Shown one piece after another: positions 1-7,692 of a DNA stretch of 20,384 bases. The translations under genes and the position numbers were made by a program. The notes below the pieces were generated by a model. It was not told where the DNA came from and did no database searches. It worked only from the letters and a program-made list of their open reading frames with translations. The stretch lies in assembly GCA_002451155.1 (NCBI GenBank), contig DKBG01000178.1:1029-21412 (forward strand), written 5' to 3'. The DNA comes from Ignavibacteria bacterium UBA6906 (lineage in GTDB: Bacteria; Bacteroidota; Ignavibacteria; UBA10030; UBA6906). The number at the start of each line of letters is the position of its first letter. Within the stretch, counting starts at the first letter, position 1.

Positions 1-52
1 TGAGCCACAGGGAGCGTTTATCGAATTCTCCGTCGATCACCCGAACGGCTAA
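1..52 (+). CDS. Possible C-terminal tail of an unknown gene entering from the left edge
   Basis: Reading frame 2 on the plus strand is open from the window edge and ends at a TAA at 50-52. The visible tail is EPQGAFIEFSVDHPNG. It would converge on secG, whose 3' end lies 46 bp away, an ordinary arrangement for the end of a transcription unit. Sixteen codons are far too few to identify a family or prove coding, and an open frame of this length can occur by chance. No terminator hairpin is visible between 53 and 98. Confidence 0.3.
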   Translation, partial: EPQGAFIEFSVDHPNG

Positions 53-98
53 GGACCCGCCCGTGTTGAACCAAAGCCCCCACCAAGCGCACGAAGTA

Positions 99-449
99 CT
101 ACTGCCCCGGCTGTTCGGCCGGCGTGGACGGAGGCGCGGGTGGCAACTGAGGCATTGTCTGCTGTTGCTGTCCGCTCCCGCTCCTCTGAATGACACTCTC
201 CGGGGTCTGCGTCGTTGATCTCGGCAGGAAGAAAATGTTGACGATTAATGCCAGAAGCCCGAAGGCGATAGCAAGATACTGCGTCGCCTGGATGAGAAAA
301 TCGGCCGTCCTCCGGACCCCAAAAACCATCCCGACCGATCCGCCGCCAAACGTCCCGGCAAGTCCGCCGCCCTTGCTTGACTGCATGAGGACTACCAGGA
401 TCAACAAGAGAGAAACGACAAGCTCGATAATCATCAGAAACGTGAACAT
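99..449 (-). CDS. secG: Preprotein translocase subunit SecG
   Basis: Small subunit of the SecYEG inner-membrane channel, which exports unfolded proteins. The 116-residue product has the SecG plan: a first membrane helix at about residues 4-22, a conserved Gly-rich loop (QSSKGGGLAGTFGGGS, about 23-38) followed by MVFGVRRTADFL, then a second helix at about 56-75. The C-terminal tail (about 78-116) is rich in Gln, Pro and Ser, low in complexity and probably disordered; such tails vary between species. It is the last gene of the minus-strand train, 75 bp downstream of ribE, and that gap holds a weak promoter candidate. A GGGG stretch lies just before the ATG. Identification rests on the loop motif and the two-helix layout. 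Confidence 0.93.
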   Translation of the reverse strand: MFTFLMIIELVVSLLLILVVLMQSSKGGGLAGTFGGGSVGMVFGVRRTADFLIQATQYLAIAFGLLALIVNIFFLPRSTTQTPESVIQRSGSGQQQQTMPQLPPAPPSTPAEQPGQ

Positions 450-489
450 GAGACCCCTGTACCTAGTCTGTATGTGTTCGTAGTCTTTA

Positions 490-518
490 AATTTACTGAA
501 AATGCCTTAACAACGCAA
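490..518 (-). promoter_or_regulatory. Candidate promoter for secG
   Basis: On the minus strand a TTGCGT (518-513) lies 17 bp before a TAAATT (495-490), about 40 bp upstream of the secG ATG. The -10 matches the sigma-70 consensus at 4 of 6 positions and the -35 at 3 of 6. The same -35 hexamer with the same 17-bp spacing precedes bshB1. The site sits in the only sizeable gap near the end of the gene train, so secG may be transcribed separately as well as by read-through. This is pattern matching only. Confidence 0.35.
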
Positions 519-524
519 CCCCCG

Positions 525-1175
525 TCAGGTCCTGTACCCCCATTTCTTCAGCTTTTCCTCGGTCACCTGAGCCGGCACCGCCTCCTTTCCCCCTGTAACA
601 AGCTTTTCGAGATATTTCCCCACGATATCAAACTCAAGATTCACCCGTGTGCCCGGTTTTGCCTCGGCCATGGTTGTGCGTTCCAGCGTGTGCGGTATGA
701 TCGCCACGGTGAATCGGGAACCGGAAGTTCGGGCCACCGTCAGACTGATCCCATCCACGGCTATCGATCCGACCGGGATCACGTACTTGCGGAATTCAGA
801 GGGAAATTCGAAGGTCACCAGCCGGCTGCTCTCCTCCTCGTCAAGACCTGCTACCCTCCCAACGCAATCAACGTGGCCCTGAACAAGGTGCCCTCCGAGC
901 CGGTCGCTGAACCTCAGTGGAAGCTCCATGTTCACACGCGTGCCCCGTGTAAACGATCCGAGAGTTGTCTTCCGCAACGTTTCCTCCACAGCCTGAACCG
1001 TGAATTGCCGCCCCTCACACGCTATCACGGTCTGACAGACCCCTTGGACGGCCACGCTATCGCCTACCGCAAGCGCCGCTGCCGTTTCAGGAGCTTCTAT
1101 GGTGAAAATGACGGATCCGTCCTTTGCTGCGGCCTTGATGACTCGGCCTACCTCCGAAATGATACCCGTGAACAC
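525..1175 (-). CDS. ribE: Riboflavin synthase, alpha chain
   Basis: Catalyses dismutation of two 6,7-dimethyl-8-ribityllumazine molecules into riboflavin, the last step of the pathway, in the cytoplasm. The protein has the two tandem lumazine-binding barrels of the family. The first opens with MFTGIISEVG and has VAVQGVCQTV (about 41-50). The second has GGHLVQGHVDCVGRV (94-108) and IAVDGISLTVA (138-148). Length is 216 residues, normal for the family. I chose the GTG at 1175 because it gives the canonical MFTGI start and has a GGAAGGAG Shine-Dalgarno at good spacing; a GTG at 1184 runs into that same site. It lies 33 bp downstream of ribD, which makes the deaminase-reductase of the same pathway. 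The first barrel has Gln where many family members have Asn or Leu in VNGVCLTV; this looks like ordinary variation. Confidence 0.95.
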   Translation of the reverse strand: MFTGIISEVGRVIKAAAKDGSVIFTIEAPETAAALAVGDSVAVQGVCQTVIACEGRQFTVQAVEETLRKTTLGSFTRGTRVNMELPLRFSDRLGGHLVQGHVDCVGRVAGLDEEESSRLVTFEFPSEFRKYVIPVGSIAVDGISLTVARTSGSRFTVAIIPHTLERTTMAEAKPGTRVNLEFDIVGKYLEKLVTGGKEAVPAQVTEEKLKKWGYRT

Positions 1176-1208
1176 CTGCGCCACTCCTTCCGGTTGGACA
1201 CAACCCGA

Positions 1209-2300
1209 CTACGAATGAAACTCATACTGGATGAGCGCGTCCCCTCCAACCCGCTCACACACTTTCAGATCGGATGCTCTTTTCCGCCTTCGATTCCCCT
1301 GAGAACGATCTGGGAAAACGAACGGAACTCCGGCACCCAATACTTTAGGAGCAACAAATAAGCTTATGTGGTCAACCAGGTTAGCCTTTAGAAACTGAGA
1401 AAATACCTCGCAGCCACCTTCAACCATCACAGATCGCATTCCGTGACGATACAGCACACTCAGCACCGCCGGGAGAGGGATTCTTCCGCGGCGAGAGGGC
1501 AGTCCAAGCACAATGGCCCCCCTGTCTGCAAGGTCCTCCGCCCTCCGGGCGCGGTGGCGCAGGCTGTTCACGGTCGTCAGCACAAAGATGCGAGAGCCGG
1601 TCTGCAACACCTTCGCGCTGGACTTTATGCTCAGGCTTCCGTCAAGAACAACAACAAGGGGATTTCTTCCCTCTGTCAGGCGAACGTTCAGCTCGGGATC
1701 ATCCACTGCTATCGTTCCGGCCCCGACCAGAAGAGCGTCATGTTCCGACCGCCAACGATGGACGAGCCTCCTTGAATCCGGACTCGTGAGCCAAAGGCGG
1801 CGCGGCCCGACCGGGGCAATGAAGCCATCCAGCGATTGGGCGACCTTCAGATGGACAAATGGCCGTTTTTTACGCATGGACACGACAAAGGGCCGATTCA
1901 ATGCAATCGCCTCCTCGCGAAGAACTCCAGTGGTAACCTGAATTCCACGCTTCCGCAGGGCCCGAAAGCCGCGCCCGGACACAAGCGGGTTCGGATCCTG
2001 AATTGCCGCCACAACCCGACCTACCCCTGCCTCGATGATCCGATCGACACAGGGAGGGGTTTTCCCAAAGTGAGAACATGGCTCCAGATTCACGTACAGC
2101 GTTGCATTCGAAAGATCACCTTTCGCCCGCGCCAGGCATTCCACTTCCGCATGCAATCCCCCAAACCGCCGATGGTACCCCCGGGCAATGACCTTTTTCC
2201 CGCGTACCAGCAGAGCTCCCACCATCGGATTTGGATGTGCGGCGCCGGACCCCTTCCTGGCAAGGCGAATGCACTCGCGCATATATTTCTGATCGTTCAT
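1209..2300 (-). CDS. ribD: Bifunctional riboflavin biosynthesis deaminase/reductase RibD
   Basis: Carries out two successive riboflavin steps: deamination of the pyrimidine ring and NADPH-dependent reduction of the ribosyl side chain. The N-terminal zinc deaminase domain (about 1-145) shows HPNPMVG (22-28), the zinc ligand and catalytic pair in HAE (50-52) and PCSHFGKTPPC (74-84) with the two zinc cysteines. The C-terminal reductase domain (about 146-363) starts with RPFVHLKVAQSLDG (146-159), has LWLTSPDSRR and the GAGTIAVDDPELNVR segment (193-207), and ends with a VEGG motif in the NADPH site. Length is 363 residues, usual for the fused form. The start overlaps the stop of the upstream histidine kinase gene by ATGA, so translation is probably coupled. 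ribE follows. The lumazine synthase and ribBA genes are not in this window. Confidence 0.96.
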   Translation of the reverse strand: MNDQKYMRECIRLARKGSGAAHPNPMVGALLVRGKKVIARGYHRRFGGLHAEVECLARAKGDLSNATLYVNLEPCSHFGKTPPCVDRIIEAGVGRVVAAIQDPNPLVSGRGFRALRKRGIQVTTGVLREEAIALNRPFVVSMRKKRPFVHLKVAQSLDGFIAPVGPRRLWLTSPDSRRLVHRWRSEHDALLVGAGTIAVDDPELNVRLTEGRNPLVVVLDGSLSIKSSAKVLQTGSRIFVLTTVNSLRHRARRAEDLADRGAIVLGLPSRRGRIPLPAVLSVLYRHGMRSVMVEGGCEVFSQFLKANLVDHISLFVAPKVLGAGVPFVFPDRSQGNRRRKRASDLKVCERVGGDALIQYEFHS

Positions 2301-3736
2301 CGCTTCAATCGCACTGTGAACACGCTCCCTGTCCCCACCGTGCTGCTGACGGTTATCGTTCCACCGTGGGCTTCAACGATATGCTTCACAATGGCAAGGC
2401 CCAGACCGGTCCCTCCAACATCCCTCGATCGATCCTTGTCCACCCTGTAGAAGCGCTCAAAAATCCTCGCTTGATGTTCCGGACCGATGCCGCAGCCGGT
2501 GTCTGACACACGAATAACGCACCATGGGCCATCCCGCTCAACGGAACAGGTGATCGATCCTCCGATGTCGGTGTATTTGACGGCATTGTCGAACAGGTTG
2601 GTCATGACCTGGTGCAGACGCTCCCGGTCCCCGAACACCCTCTCGCTTTCATCAACGGAGGGAACCAGCGTCAGCCGGAGATCCTTTCGCTCCGCAACGG
2701 ATTTCATTTCATCGACGATCTGCTGGAGGAACTCCAGGACAGGAAAATACCGATAGCTCATTTTCATCTCCCCTGATTCGATCCGGGAAATATCGATCAG
2801 ATCGTTCAGAAGAGCATTGAGCCTGTTCGCGTGTTTGTGCGCTTTCTCCAGAAAGTCGCGGTTCACCGACGGGTCGTCCACAGCACCGTCCAGCAACGTC
2901 TCCAGAAACCCCTGGACTGAAAAGATCGGGGTTCGCAGCTCATGGGACACATTACCCAGGAACTCACTCCGCACGCGTTCGAGCTTGCGCAACTGGGTGA
3001 TATCATTCCCGAGTTTCTCAGCCATTTCATTGATAGCTTTCGCGAGATCTCCGATCTCATCTGCGGAGGTCACGGGTACGCGTTGCCGCACGTCCCCCTC
3101 CTTGATCGCCTTCGCGGTGCTCGCGATCCGGAGGATCGGTTCGCTGATCCGCGTCGAGAGCTTCAGGCTCACAACCGTAATCAGTCCGATCGTCAGCAGT
3201 CCGACAATCCAGATGATTGTCTGAACCTGCGCGTCCAGAGTTTCAATTTCCGTAATGTTCAGGGCCCCCCGGACATATCCGGAATCCAGTTCGCCGGCTC
3301 GTTCGTCGGCAATCCGCATCGCCGCGTAGAGGAATTCCTCGTTCACAGAAGCACTCAACCGCCTGTCTGTCCCGACACGGCCCGATTGTGCCCTGAGAAT
3401 TTCCGGGCGGTGCGCATGGTTTTCCATCGCTGCTAGAGAATCACGGGGAATCGTGGAATCAAAAAGGACCGTCCCGTCCTTCCTGATCAGCGTCAGACGA
3501 AGACCAAGCGTTTTCGCTATCCGACGCAATCGTTCAGCGCCCGCTCCAGTCGAATCTGGCCAGAACGCCTGGCCGGGGACGACATCCGCAAGAGTCTGCA
3601 CCTCCGCGGTGACCTGGGCCATGGTACGGCGATTGAGATAATTCTTCAGTTGCCAGGAGGAAACAAAGCTGGCCAGCGCGATCCCGAACACGGCGACAGC
3701 GATATAGGTCAGGACGATCTTGGTACGAAGGCGCAT
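2297..3736 (-). CDS. PhoR-like membrane sensor histidine kinase
   Basis: Sensor kinase of a two-component system in the inner membrane. It has 479 residues: membrane helix about 7-27, an extracytoplasmic region about 28-172 probably holding a PAS-like sensor, second helix about 173-194, HAMP linker about 195-247, then the dimerisation domain with the phospho-acceptor His265 in VSHELRTP. The ATPase domain has the N-box (N380 and N384 in TNLFDNAVKY), G1 (DTGCGIG, 412-418), the F-box (RIFERFYRVD) and G2 (GGTGLGLA, 441-448). All catalytic motifs are intact. The partner regulator gene lies 24 bp upstream. The kinase resembles PhoR, but no phosphate transport genes are nearby, so the signal is unknown. 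It overlaps ribD by 4 bp. Confidence 0.93.
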   Translation of the reverse strand: MRLRTKIVLTYIAVAVFGIALASFVSSWQLKNYLNRRTMAQVTAEVQTLADVVPGQAFWPDSTGAGAERLRRIAKTLGLRLTLIRKDGTVLFDSTIPRDSLAAMENHAHRPEILRAQSGRVGTDRRLSASVNEEFLYAAMRIADERAGELDSGYVRGALNITEIETLDAQVQTIIWIVGLLTIGLITVVSLKLSTRISEPILRIASTAKAIKEGDVRQRVPVTSADEIGDLAKAINEMAEKLGNDITQLRKLERVRSEFLGNVSHELRTPIFSVQGFLETLLDGAVDDPSVNRDFLEKAHKHANRLNALLNDLIDISRIESGEMKMSYRYFPVLEFLQQIVDEMKSVAERKDLRLTLVPSVDESERVFGDRERLHQVMTNLFDNAVKYTDIGGSITCSVERDGPWCVIRVSDTGCGIGPEHQARIFERFYRVDKDRSRDVGGTGLGLAIVKHIVEAHGGTITVSSTVGTGSVFTVRLKR

Positions 3737-3760
3737 GCAGCCTGCAACGTATGAAGAAGG

Positions 3761-4450
3761 TTATGCCTTGAAGCGGTATCCCACCCCTTTGATTGTCTCA
3801 ATAAGGGAGGATTCTGGTCCGAGTTTTTCCCGGATCTTCCGTATATGGACATCGACCGTGCGGTCAACCACGACGACATTATCGCCCCAGATGCTGTTGA
3901 GCAGCATTTCGCGCGTATAGACTCGTCCGGGGTGTGACGCCAGAAGGGAGAGAACCTCGAATTCCTTCTTCGGAAAGACTACCTCTTTCCTTCCAACACG
4001 CACGGTAAAATTTGCACGGTTGATCTCCAGACGGTCCGTCCGGATCACGCCATCGGCAGAGAGGGACTCCTGAGTCGCCGTGTCGACTCTCCGGAATACC
4101 GCCTTGACCCGCGCAAGGAGTGTGCGGGGACTGATCGGTTTCTGAATGTAGTCGTCCGCCCCCAGTTCCAGACCGACCACCTCATCGACTTCTCCGGATT
4201 TGGCCGTCAAAAAGATCACCGGAATGGATTCAGTTTCAGGAGAACTCTTGAGCCGCTTGCACGTTTCGAAGCCGTCCAGCAGCGGCATCATGAGATCCAG
4301 GATAATCAGATCAGGTCTGGACGCGGCGATCGAGATCGCCTCCAGCCCGTTGTGCGCTGAAAGAACCTCGTACCCTTCCTTCTTCAGATTATAGCTGAGG
4401 AGGTCGACAATGTCCTTCTCATCATCCACGACGAGCACACGTTTCTTCAT
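3761..4450 (-). CDS. PhoB/OmpR-family response regulator
   Basis: DNA-binding response regulator, 229 residues. The receiver domain (about 1-120) has the acidic pair D9/D10, phospho-acceptor D52 in LIILDLMMP, T82 in IFLTAKS and K104 in IQKP, so every phosphorylation residue is present. The C-terminal winged helix (about 132-229) ends with the recognition helix region RTVDVHIRKIREKLG and the typical KGVGYRF wing. It pairs with the histidine kinase just downstream. It starts 14 bp after the stop of the oxidoreductase gene; the nearest Shine-Dalgarno (GAGGGA) lies rather far upstream, so translation may depend partly on coupling. Sequence style is PhoB-like, but assignment to phosphate control is not proven. 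Confidence 0.94.
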   Translation of the reverse strand: MKKRVLVVDDEKDIVDLLSYNLKKEGYEVLSAHNGLEAISIAASRPDLIILDLMMPLLDGFETCKRLKSSPETESIPVIFLTAKSGEVDEVVGLELGADDYIQKPISPRTLLARVKAVFRRVDTATQESLSADGVIRTDRLEINRANFTVRVGRKEVVFPKKEFEVLSLLASHPGRVYTREMLLNSIWGDNVVVVDRTVDVHIRKIREKLGPESSLIETIKGVGYRFKA

Positions 4451-4464
4451 CGTGATGTGGTCCC

Positions 4465-5469
4465 TCAGGAAAGGAGGATCTCTTTGCTCAATCGGGCGGA
4501 CTTGTACACTGCGTCCGTTATTCGCATTCGCTGGACAGATTCCGATGCGGGCGAGATCACCGGATGGAAATTCCTTACCGCTCCAAGGAAGTGCTTGAGT
4601 TCATTCTCATAGGAGCGTTTAAACAGTGTGTGGGGAGGGTCGACTTTTGCCGGGGCCAGGTTCACCAGATTCCCGTGCAGTTCCTTGTTGATTCGCAGGG
4701 GCGTGAGGCTCGCACTTCCCTCAGTCCCGTACACCTGGCAATAATAGAGGTCGTCGTCCAGGCCTATGGTCCAGCTTACCTCGATGTTCATCAGTGCACC
4801 ATCCTTGAGCCGGAGACTGACGACGGAACTGTCCTCTACCTGCTTCGTGCCATGATGAAAATTCGTGGCGCTTACCCGCTTTACCGCCGGGTAGCCAGTC
4901 ATCCAGAGAGCCATGTCGAGCATGACGATTCCGAGGTCAACGAAGACTCCCCCGCCCGCTTTCTCTTTCTTGAACGCCCAGGCACGATCCTGAGTCCGGT
5001 GTCTATGCCATCCGGTCTTGACATAAAAGATCTTCCCGAGCTCTTTGCCTTCAAGAAAACTCTTGAGAATCATGGTATCCGGGCGGAAGCGGTGATTCAT
5101 TCCCACCATGAGTTTCCGTTTGCTCGATTCCGCCGCCTCGGCCATTGCCTGCGCCTCAGCGTATGTTCGGGCGATCGGCTTCTCGACAAGGACATCCTTC
5201 CCCGCCTTCATGGAGTCCAACGCCACCTCTTTGTGCGCGTCAGTTGATGTGGCAACGATAACCGCGTCGAGGTCTTCTTGCTCCAGCATCTGTGTGTGGT
5301 CAGTGTACACACGCATGATGCCAAATTTTTCGGCCACCAGGCGTGCCCGGCCCCTGTCCCGATCGCAGACCGCGATAATTTCCGCCTCCCGCATCTTCAG
5401 CAAGATCGGCAAATGGACCACCTGTGCCACCCACCCGAGACCAACGATACCGAGCCGAACGCGTTCCAT
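4465..5469 (-). CDS. Gfo/Idh/MocA-family NAD(P)-dependent oxidoreductase
   Basis: Cytoplasmic sugar or polyol dehydrogenase of the glucose-fructose oxidoreductase / inositol dehydrogenase family; the substrate cannot be told from sequence. The N-terminal Rossmann fold shows GIVGLGWVAQ (7-16) and an acidic D36 after the second strand (VCDRD), which in this fold often suggests NAD preference. The EKP signature is at 96-98 (LVEKPIA). The C-terminal domain has GMNHRFRP (about 123-130), GGGVFVDLGIVMLDMALWMTG with the family Gly-rich and Asp/His region, and a beta-sheet half used for substrate binding and oligomer contacts. Length 334 is typical. It lies 62 bp downstream of dxs with an AGGCGG site before its ATG, and 14 bp before the response regulator. 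Its link to the neighbours is unknown. Confidence 0.9.
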   Translation of the reverse strand: MERVRLGIVGLGWVAQVVHLPILLKMREAEIIAVCDRDRGRARLVAEKFGIMRVYTDHTQMLEQEDLDAVIVATSTDAHKEVALDSMKAGKDVLVEKPIARTYAEAQAMAEAAESSKRKLMVGMNHRFRPDTMILKSFLEGKELGKIFYVKTGWHRHRTQDRAWAFKKEKAGGGVFVDLGIVMLDMALWMTGYPAVKRVSATNFHHGTKQVEDSSVVSLRLKDGALMNIEVSWTIGLDDDLYYCQVYGTEGSASLTPLRINKELHGNLVNLAPAKVDPPHTLFKRSYENELKHFLGAVRNFHPVISPASESVQRMRITDAVYKSARLSKEILLS

Positions 5470-5531
5470 ACTATCCGCCTACTGTTGAGTGAAACGAACA
5501 GACGCTGTCCCGATAATTCGATCCGATGATG

Positions 5532-7439
5532 TCATTTCCTGCTCAGGACTGACTGACAGTGGTCCCGCACCACTGCGGCAATCCCCTGCGGATCGAGCCC
5601 GAGTTCCTTGGACAGCTCGCCAGGACTGCCATGGTCCACAAATCGATCCGGGATTCCGTGAGCGCGGAGCCGGCAAGAAGTCTTCCCGCTTGAGGCCAGC
5701 AATTCTGCCACTGCGCTCCCGAACCCGCCGGCAAGCACATTGTTCTCGACAGTGACCACTGCCTGGAAGCGGTCCGCAATAGAGAGTATCAGTTCGGAGT
5801 CCAGCGGCTTGACAAACCGCATATTGACAACTTCACACGAGATCCCTTCTGACATGAGCAGCACTGCGGCGTTCATGCAGGGATCAACCATTTCGCCGAT
5901 TGCGAGCAATGCACAATCAGAGCCGTCTCGCACCGTTTCGGCCTTCCCGATCGGTATACGATCAAAACCCGGTTTCACCGGCACGCCCAGCCCGTTTCCG
6001 CGCGGGTACCGGAGGGCGATCGGCCCGCCTTCGTATTTGACTGCCGTGTACAGCATGTCGCGCAACTCGCTCTCATCCTTCGGTGCCATCAGCACCATGC
6101 CCGGAATCATTCTCAGATAACTGAGATCGAACACTCCATGGTGCGTCGGGCCGTCGGCCCCAACGACACCACCTCTGTCCAGCACGAAAACGACATGAAG
6201 GTGCTGCAGTGCGACATCGTGGATGATCTGATCGAACGCGCGTTGTAGAAAAGTGGAATAGATCGCAACAACCGGAATCGCATTCTGGGTTGCCAGACCG
6301 GCTGCGCTCGTCACGGCATGTTGCTCCGCGATCCCGACATCGTAGAAGTTTTTGGGGGCTTCTTTCTGGAGCAGGTCAAGTCCGGTTCCGTCCGGCATGG
6401 CCGCGGTGATTCCAACGATCCGGGGTTCCTCCCGCACGAGCTGCACCAGGGCTTCCCCGAATACCTTCGTGTACGCGGGAGGACCATCCGATTTCTTCGG
6501 GGCCAGCCCGGTCACCTTGTCGAACGGAGTTACCCCGTGGAGCCGTTGACCGTCAGCTTCGGCCGGTTTGTACCCTTTTCCCTTCTGGGTGATGGTGTGA
6601 ACGAGGATCGGGCCGCTGTACTGCTTGACTTCCTGGAAAATCCGGACAAGCTGGGCCATGTTGTGTCCGTTGATCGGGCCGAAATATCTGAACCCGAGCG
6701 CCTCAAAAAGCATCCCCGGAGTGATGATAACTTTGATGCCCTCTTCGACCCTCGCCGCCACTTTGCGGATCCGATCCCCCCAGTTATCCAGTCTCTCGGT
6801 GAGTTCAACAACATTTCTCTTGAACCGATTGTAGGAGGGATTGGCAATCAATTCCGTGAAGTAGTTTGAAATCGCCCAGACGTTCGGGGCAATCGACATG
6901 TTGTTGTCATTCAGAACAACAATGAGGTCTTTTTTCAGGATCCCGGCATTGTTCATCCCTTCGTACACCATCCCCCCCGTCATTGAGCCATCCCCCACAA
7001 TCGCAACAACCTTGTAGTCCTGACCGGTCAGCTCGCGGGCGGCCACCATCCCGACCGCAGCCGAGATCGCAGTGCTTGCGTGGCCTGCCCCGAATGTATC
7101 GTACTCGCTCTCGCTCCTCTTCAGAAACCCGCTGAGCCCTCCGTATTGCCGGATAGTGGGCAACCGACCCTTTCGGCCGGTAATGATCTTGTGGGGGTAC
7201 GCCTGGTGGCCGACGTCCCAGACTAGTTTGTCATGAGGGGTGTTGAATACGTAGTGCAATGCAACTGCGAGCTCCACGGACCCGAGGCCGGCACCAAGGT
7301 GACCTCCGGTCTTCGAAACAACCTCGATCAGGTATTCACGAACGTCGTTTGCCAGGCCGCGAAGCTCGGGAACTGTGAAGCCGCGAAAATCCTGAGGGTA
7401 GTTAACACGGTCAAGGTACGGATAGTGATGGTCGGTCAT
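5532..7439 (-). CDS. dxs: 1-deoxy-D-xylulose-5-phosphate synthase
   Basis: First enzyme of the MEP isoprenoid pathway; condenses pyruvate with glyceraldehyde 3-phosphate using thiamine diphosphate. The 635 residues show the full family pattern: GGHLGAGLGSVEL (46-58), WDVGHQAYPHKIITGR (74-89), GHAST (119-123), the cofactor motif GDGSMTGG (149-156) running to NDNNMSIA (177-184), the catalytic glutamate E372 in GIAEQHAVTSAAGLA, and DRGGVVGADGPTHHG (421-435). The C-terminal transketolase domain follows to the end. Nothing is missing. It overlaps xseB by ATGA, an xseA-xseB-dxs arrangement that recurs in other bacteria. The gap of 62 bp after dxs is the largest inside the train before ribE-secG, but I see no hairpin terminator in it. 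Confidence 0.98.
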   Translation of the reverse strand: MTDHHYPYLDRVNYPQDFRGFTVPELRGLANDVREYLIEVVSKTGGHLGAGLGSVELAVALHYVFNTPHDKLVWDVGHQAYPHKIITGRKGRLPTIRQYGGLSGFLKRSESEYDTFGAGHASTAISAAVGMVAARELTGQDYKVVAIVGDGSMTGGMVYEGMNNAGILKKDLIVVLNDNNMSIAPNVWAISNYFTELIANPSYNRFKRNVVELTERLDNWGDRIRKVAARVEEGIKVIITPGMLFEALGFRYFGPINGHNMAQLVRIFQEVKQYSGPILVHTITQKGKGYKPAEADGQRLHGVTPFDKVTGLAPKKSDGPPAYTKVFGEALVQLVREEPRIVGITAAMPDGTGLDLLQKEAPKNFYDVGIAEQHAVTSAAGLATQNAIPVVAIYSTFLQRAFDQIIHDVALQHLHVVFVLDRGGVVGADGPTHHGVFDLSYLRMIPGMVLMAPKDESELRDMLYTAVKYEGGPIALRYPRGNGLGVPVKPGFDRIPIGKAETVRDGSDCALLAIGEMVDPCMNAAVLLMSEGISCEVVNMRFVKPLDSELILSIADRFQAVVTVENNVLAGGFGSAVAELLASSGKTSCRLRAHGIPDRFVDHGSPGELSKELGLDPQGIAAVVRDHCQSVLSRK

Positions 7440-7690
7440 TCGCGCTCGTCTTCATCCTGATCAAACAGCTGTAATGCGCCCTCGAGGTCCTTCCCCAGTC
7501 TCTTGACCGTTAATTCCGCATCGGTCAGGATCCCTGCACACACTTTCGCCAGCTTGATTCCCTCCTCGTAGAGCTTCAGTGACTCGGCAAGGGGAACTTC
7601 CCCGCCTTCCAGCTTCTCGACGATTCCCTCCAGTCGTTGAAGGGATTCCTCGAACGTCAGCTGCACCTTCGTATCCTTCCGCTGTGCCAT
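7436..7690 (-). CDS. xseB: Exodeoxyribonuclease VII small subunit
   Basis: Small subunit of exonuclease VII, which degrades single-stranded DNA from both ends together with XseA in the cytoplasm. The 84-residue protein is a short helical hairpin with the family signature TFEESLQRLEGIVEKLEGGEVPL (about 12-34) followed by ESLKLYEEGIKL, then an acidic tail. It begins 2 bp after the xseA stop, with the GAGG of its ribosome binding site lying inside the last xseA codons, and overlaps dxs by ATGA. This placement supports co-translation with the large subunit. Confidence 0.96.
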   Translation of the reverse strand: MAQRKDTKVQLTFEESLQRLEGIVEKLEGGEVPLAESLKLYEEGIKLAKVCAGILTDAELTVKRLGKDLEGALQLFDQDEDERE

Positions 7691-7692
7691 AA

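Noticed and set aside
53..98. Terminator between secG and the left-edge gene
   Set aside because: No stem of useful length followed by a T-run is visible on either strand.
474..1361. Plus-strand open frame of 295 codons
   Set aside because: It lies antisense to ribE and the end of ribD, which have clear family motifs; its translation shows no domain.
4564..5247. Plus-strand open frame of 227 codons
   Set aside because: Antisense to the Gfo/Idh/MocA gene, which carries all family motifs.
5470..5531. Terminator or promoter between dxs and the oxidoreductase
   Set aside because: No hairpin with T-run and no convincing promoter hexamers; the gap looks like a plain spacer with a ribosome binding site.
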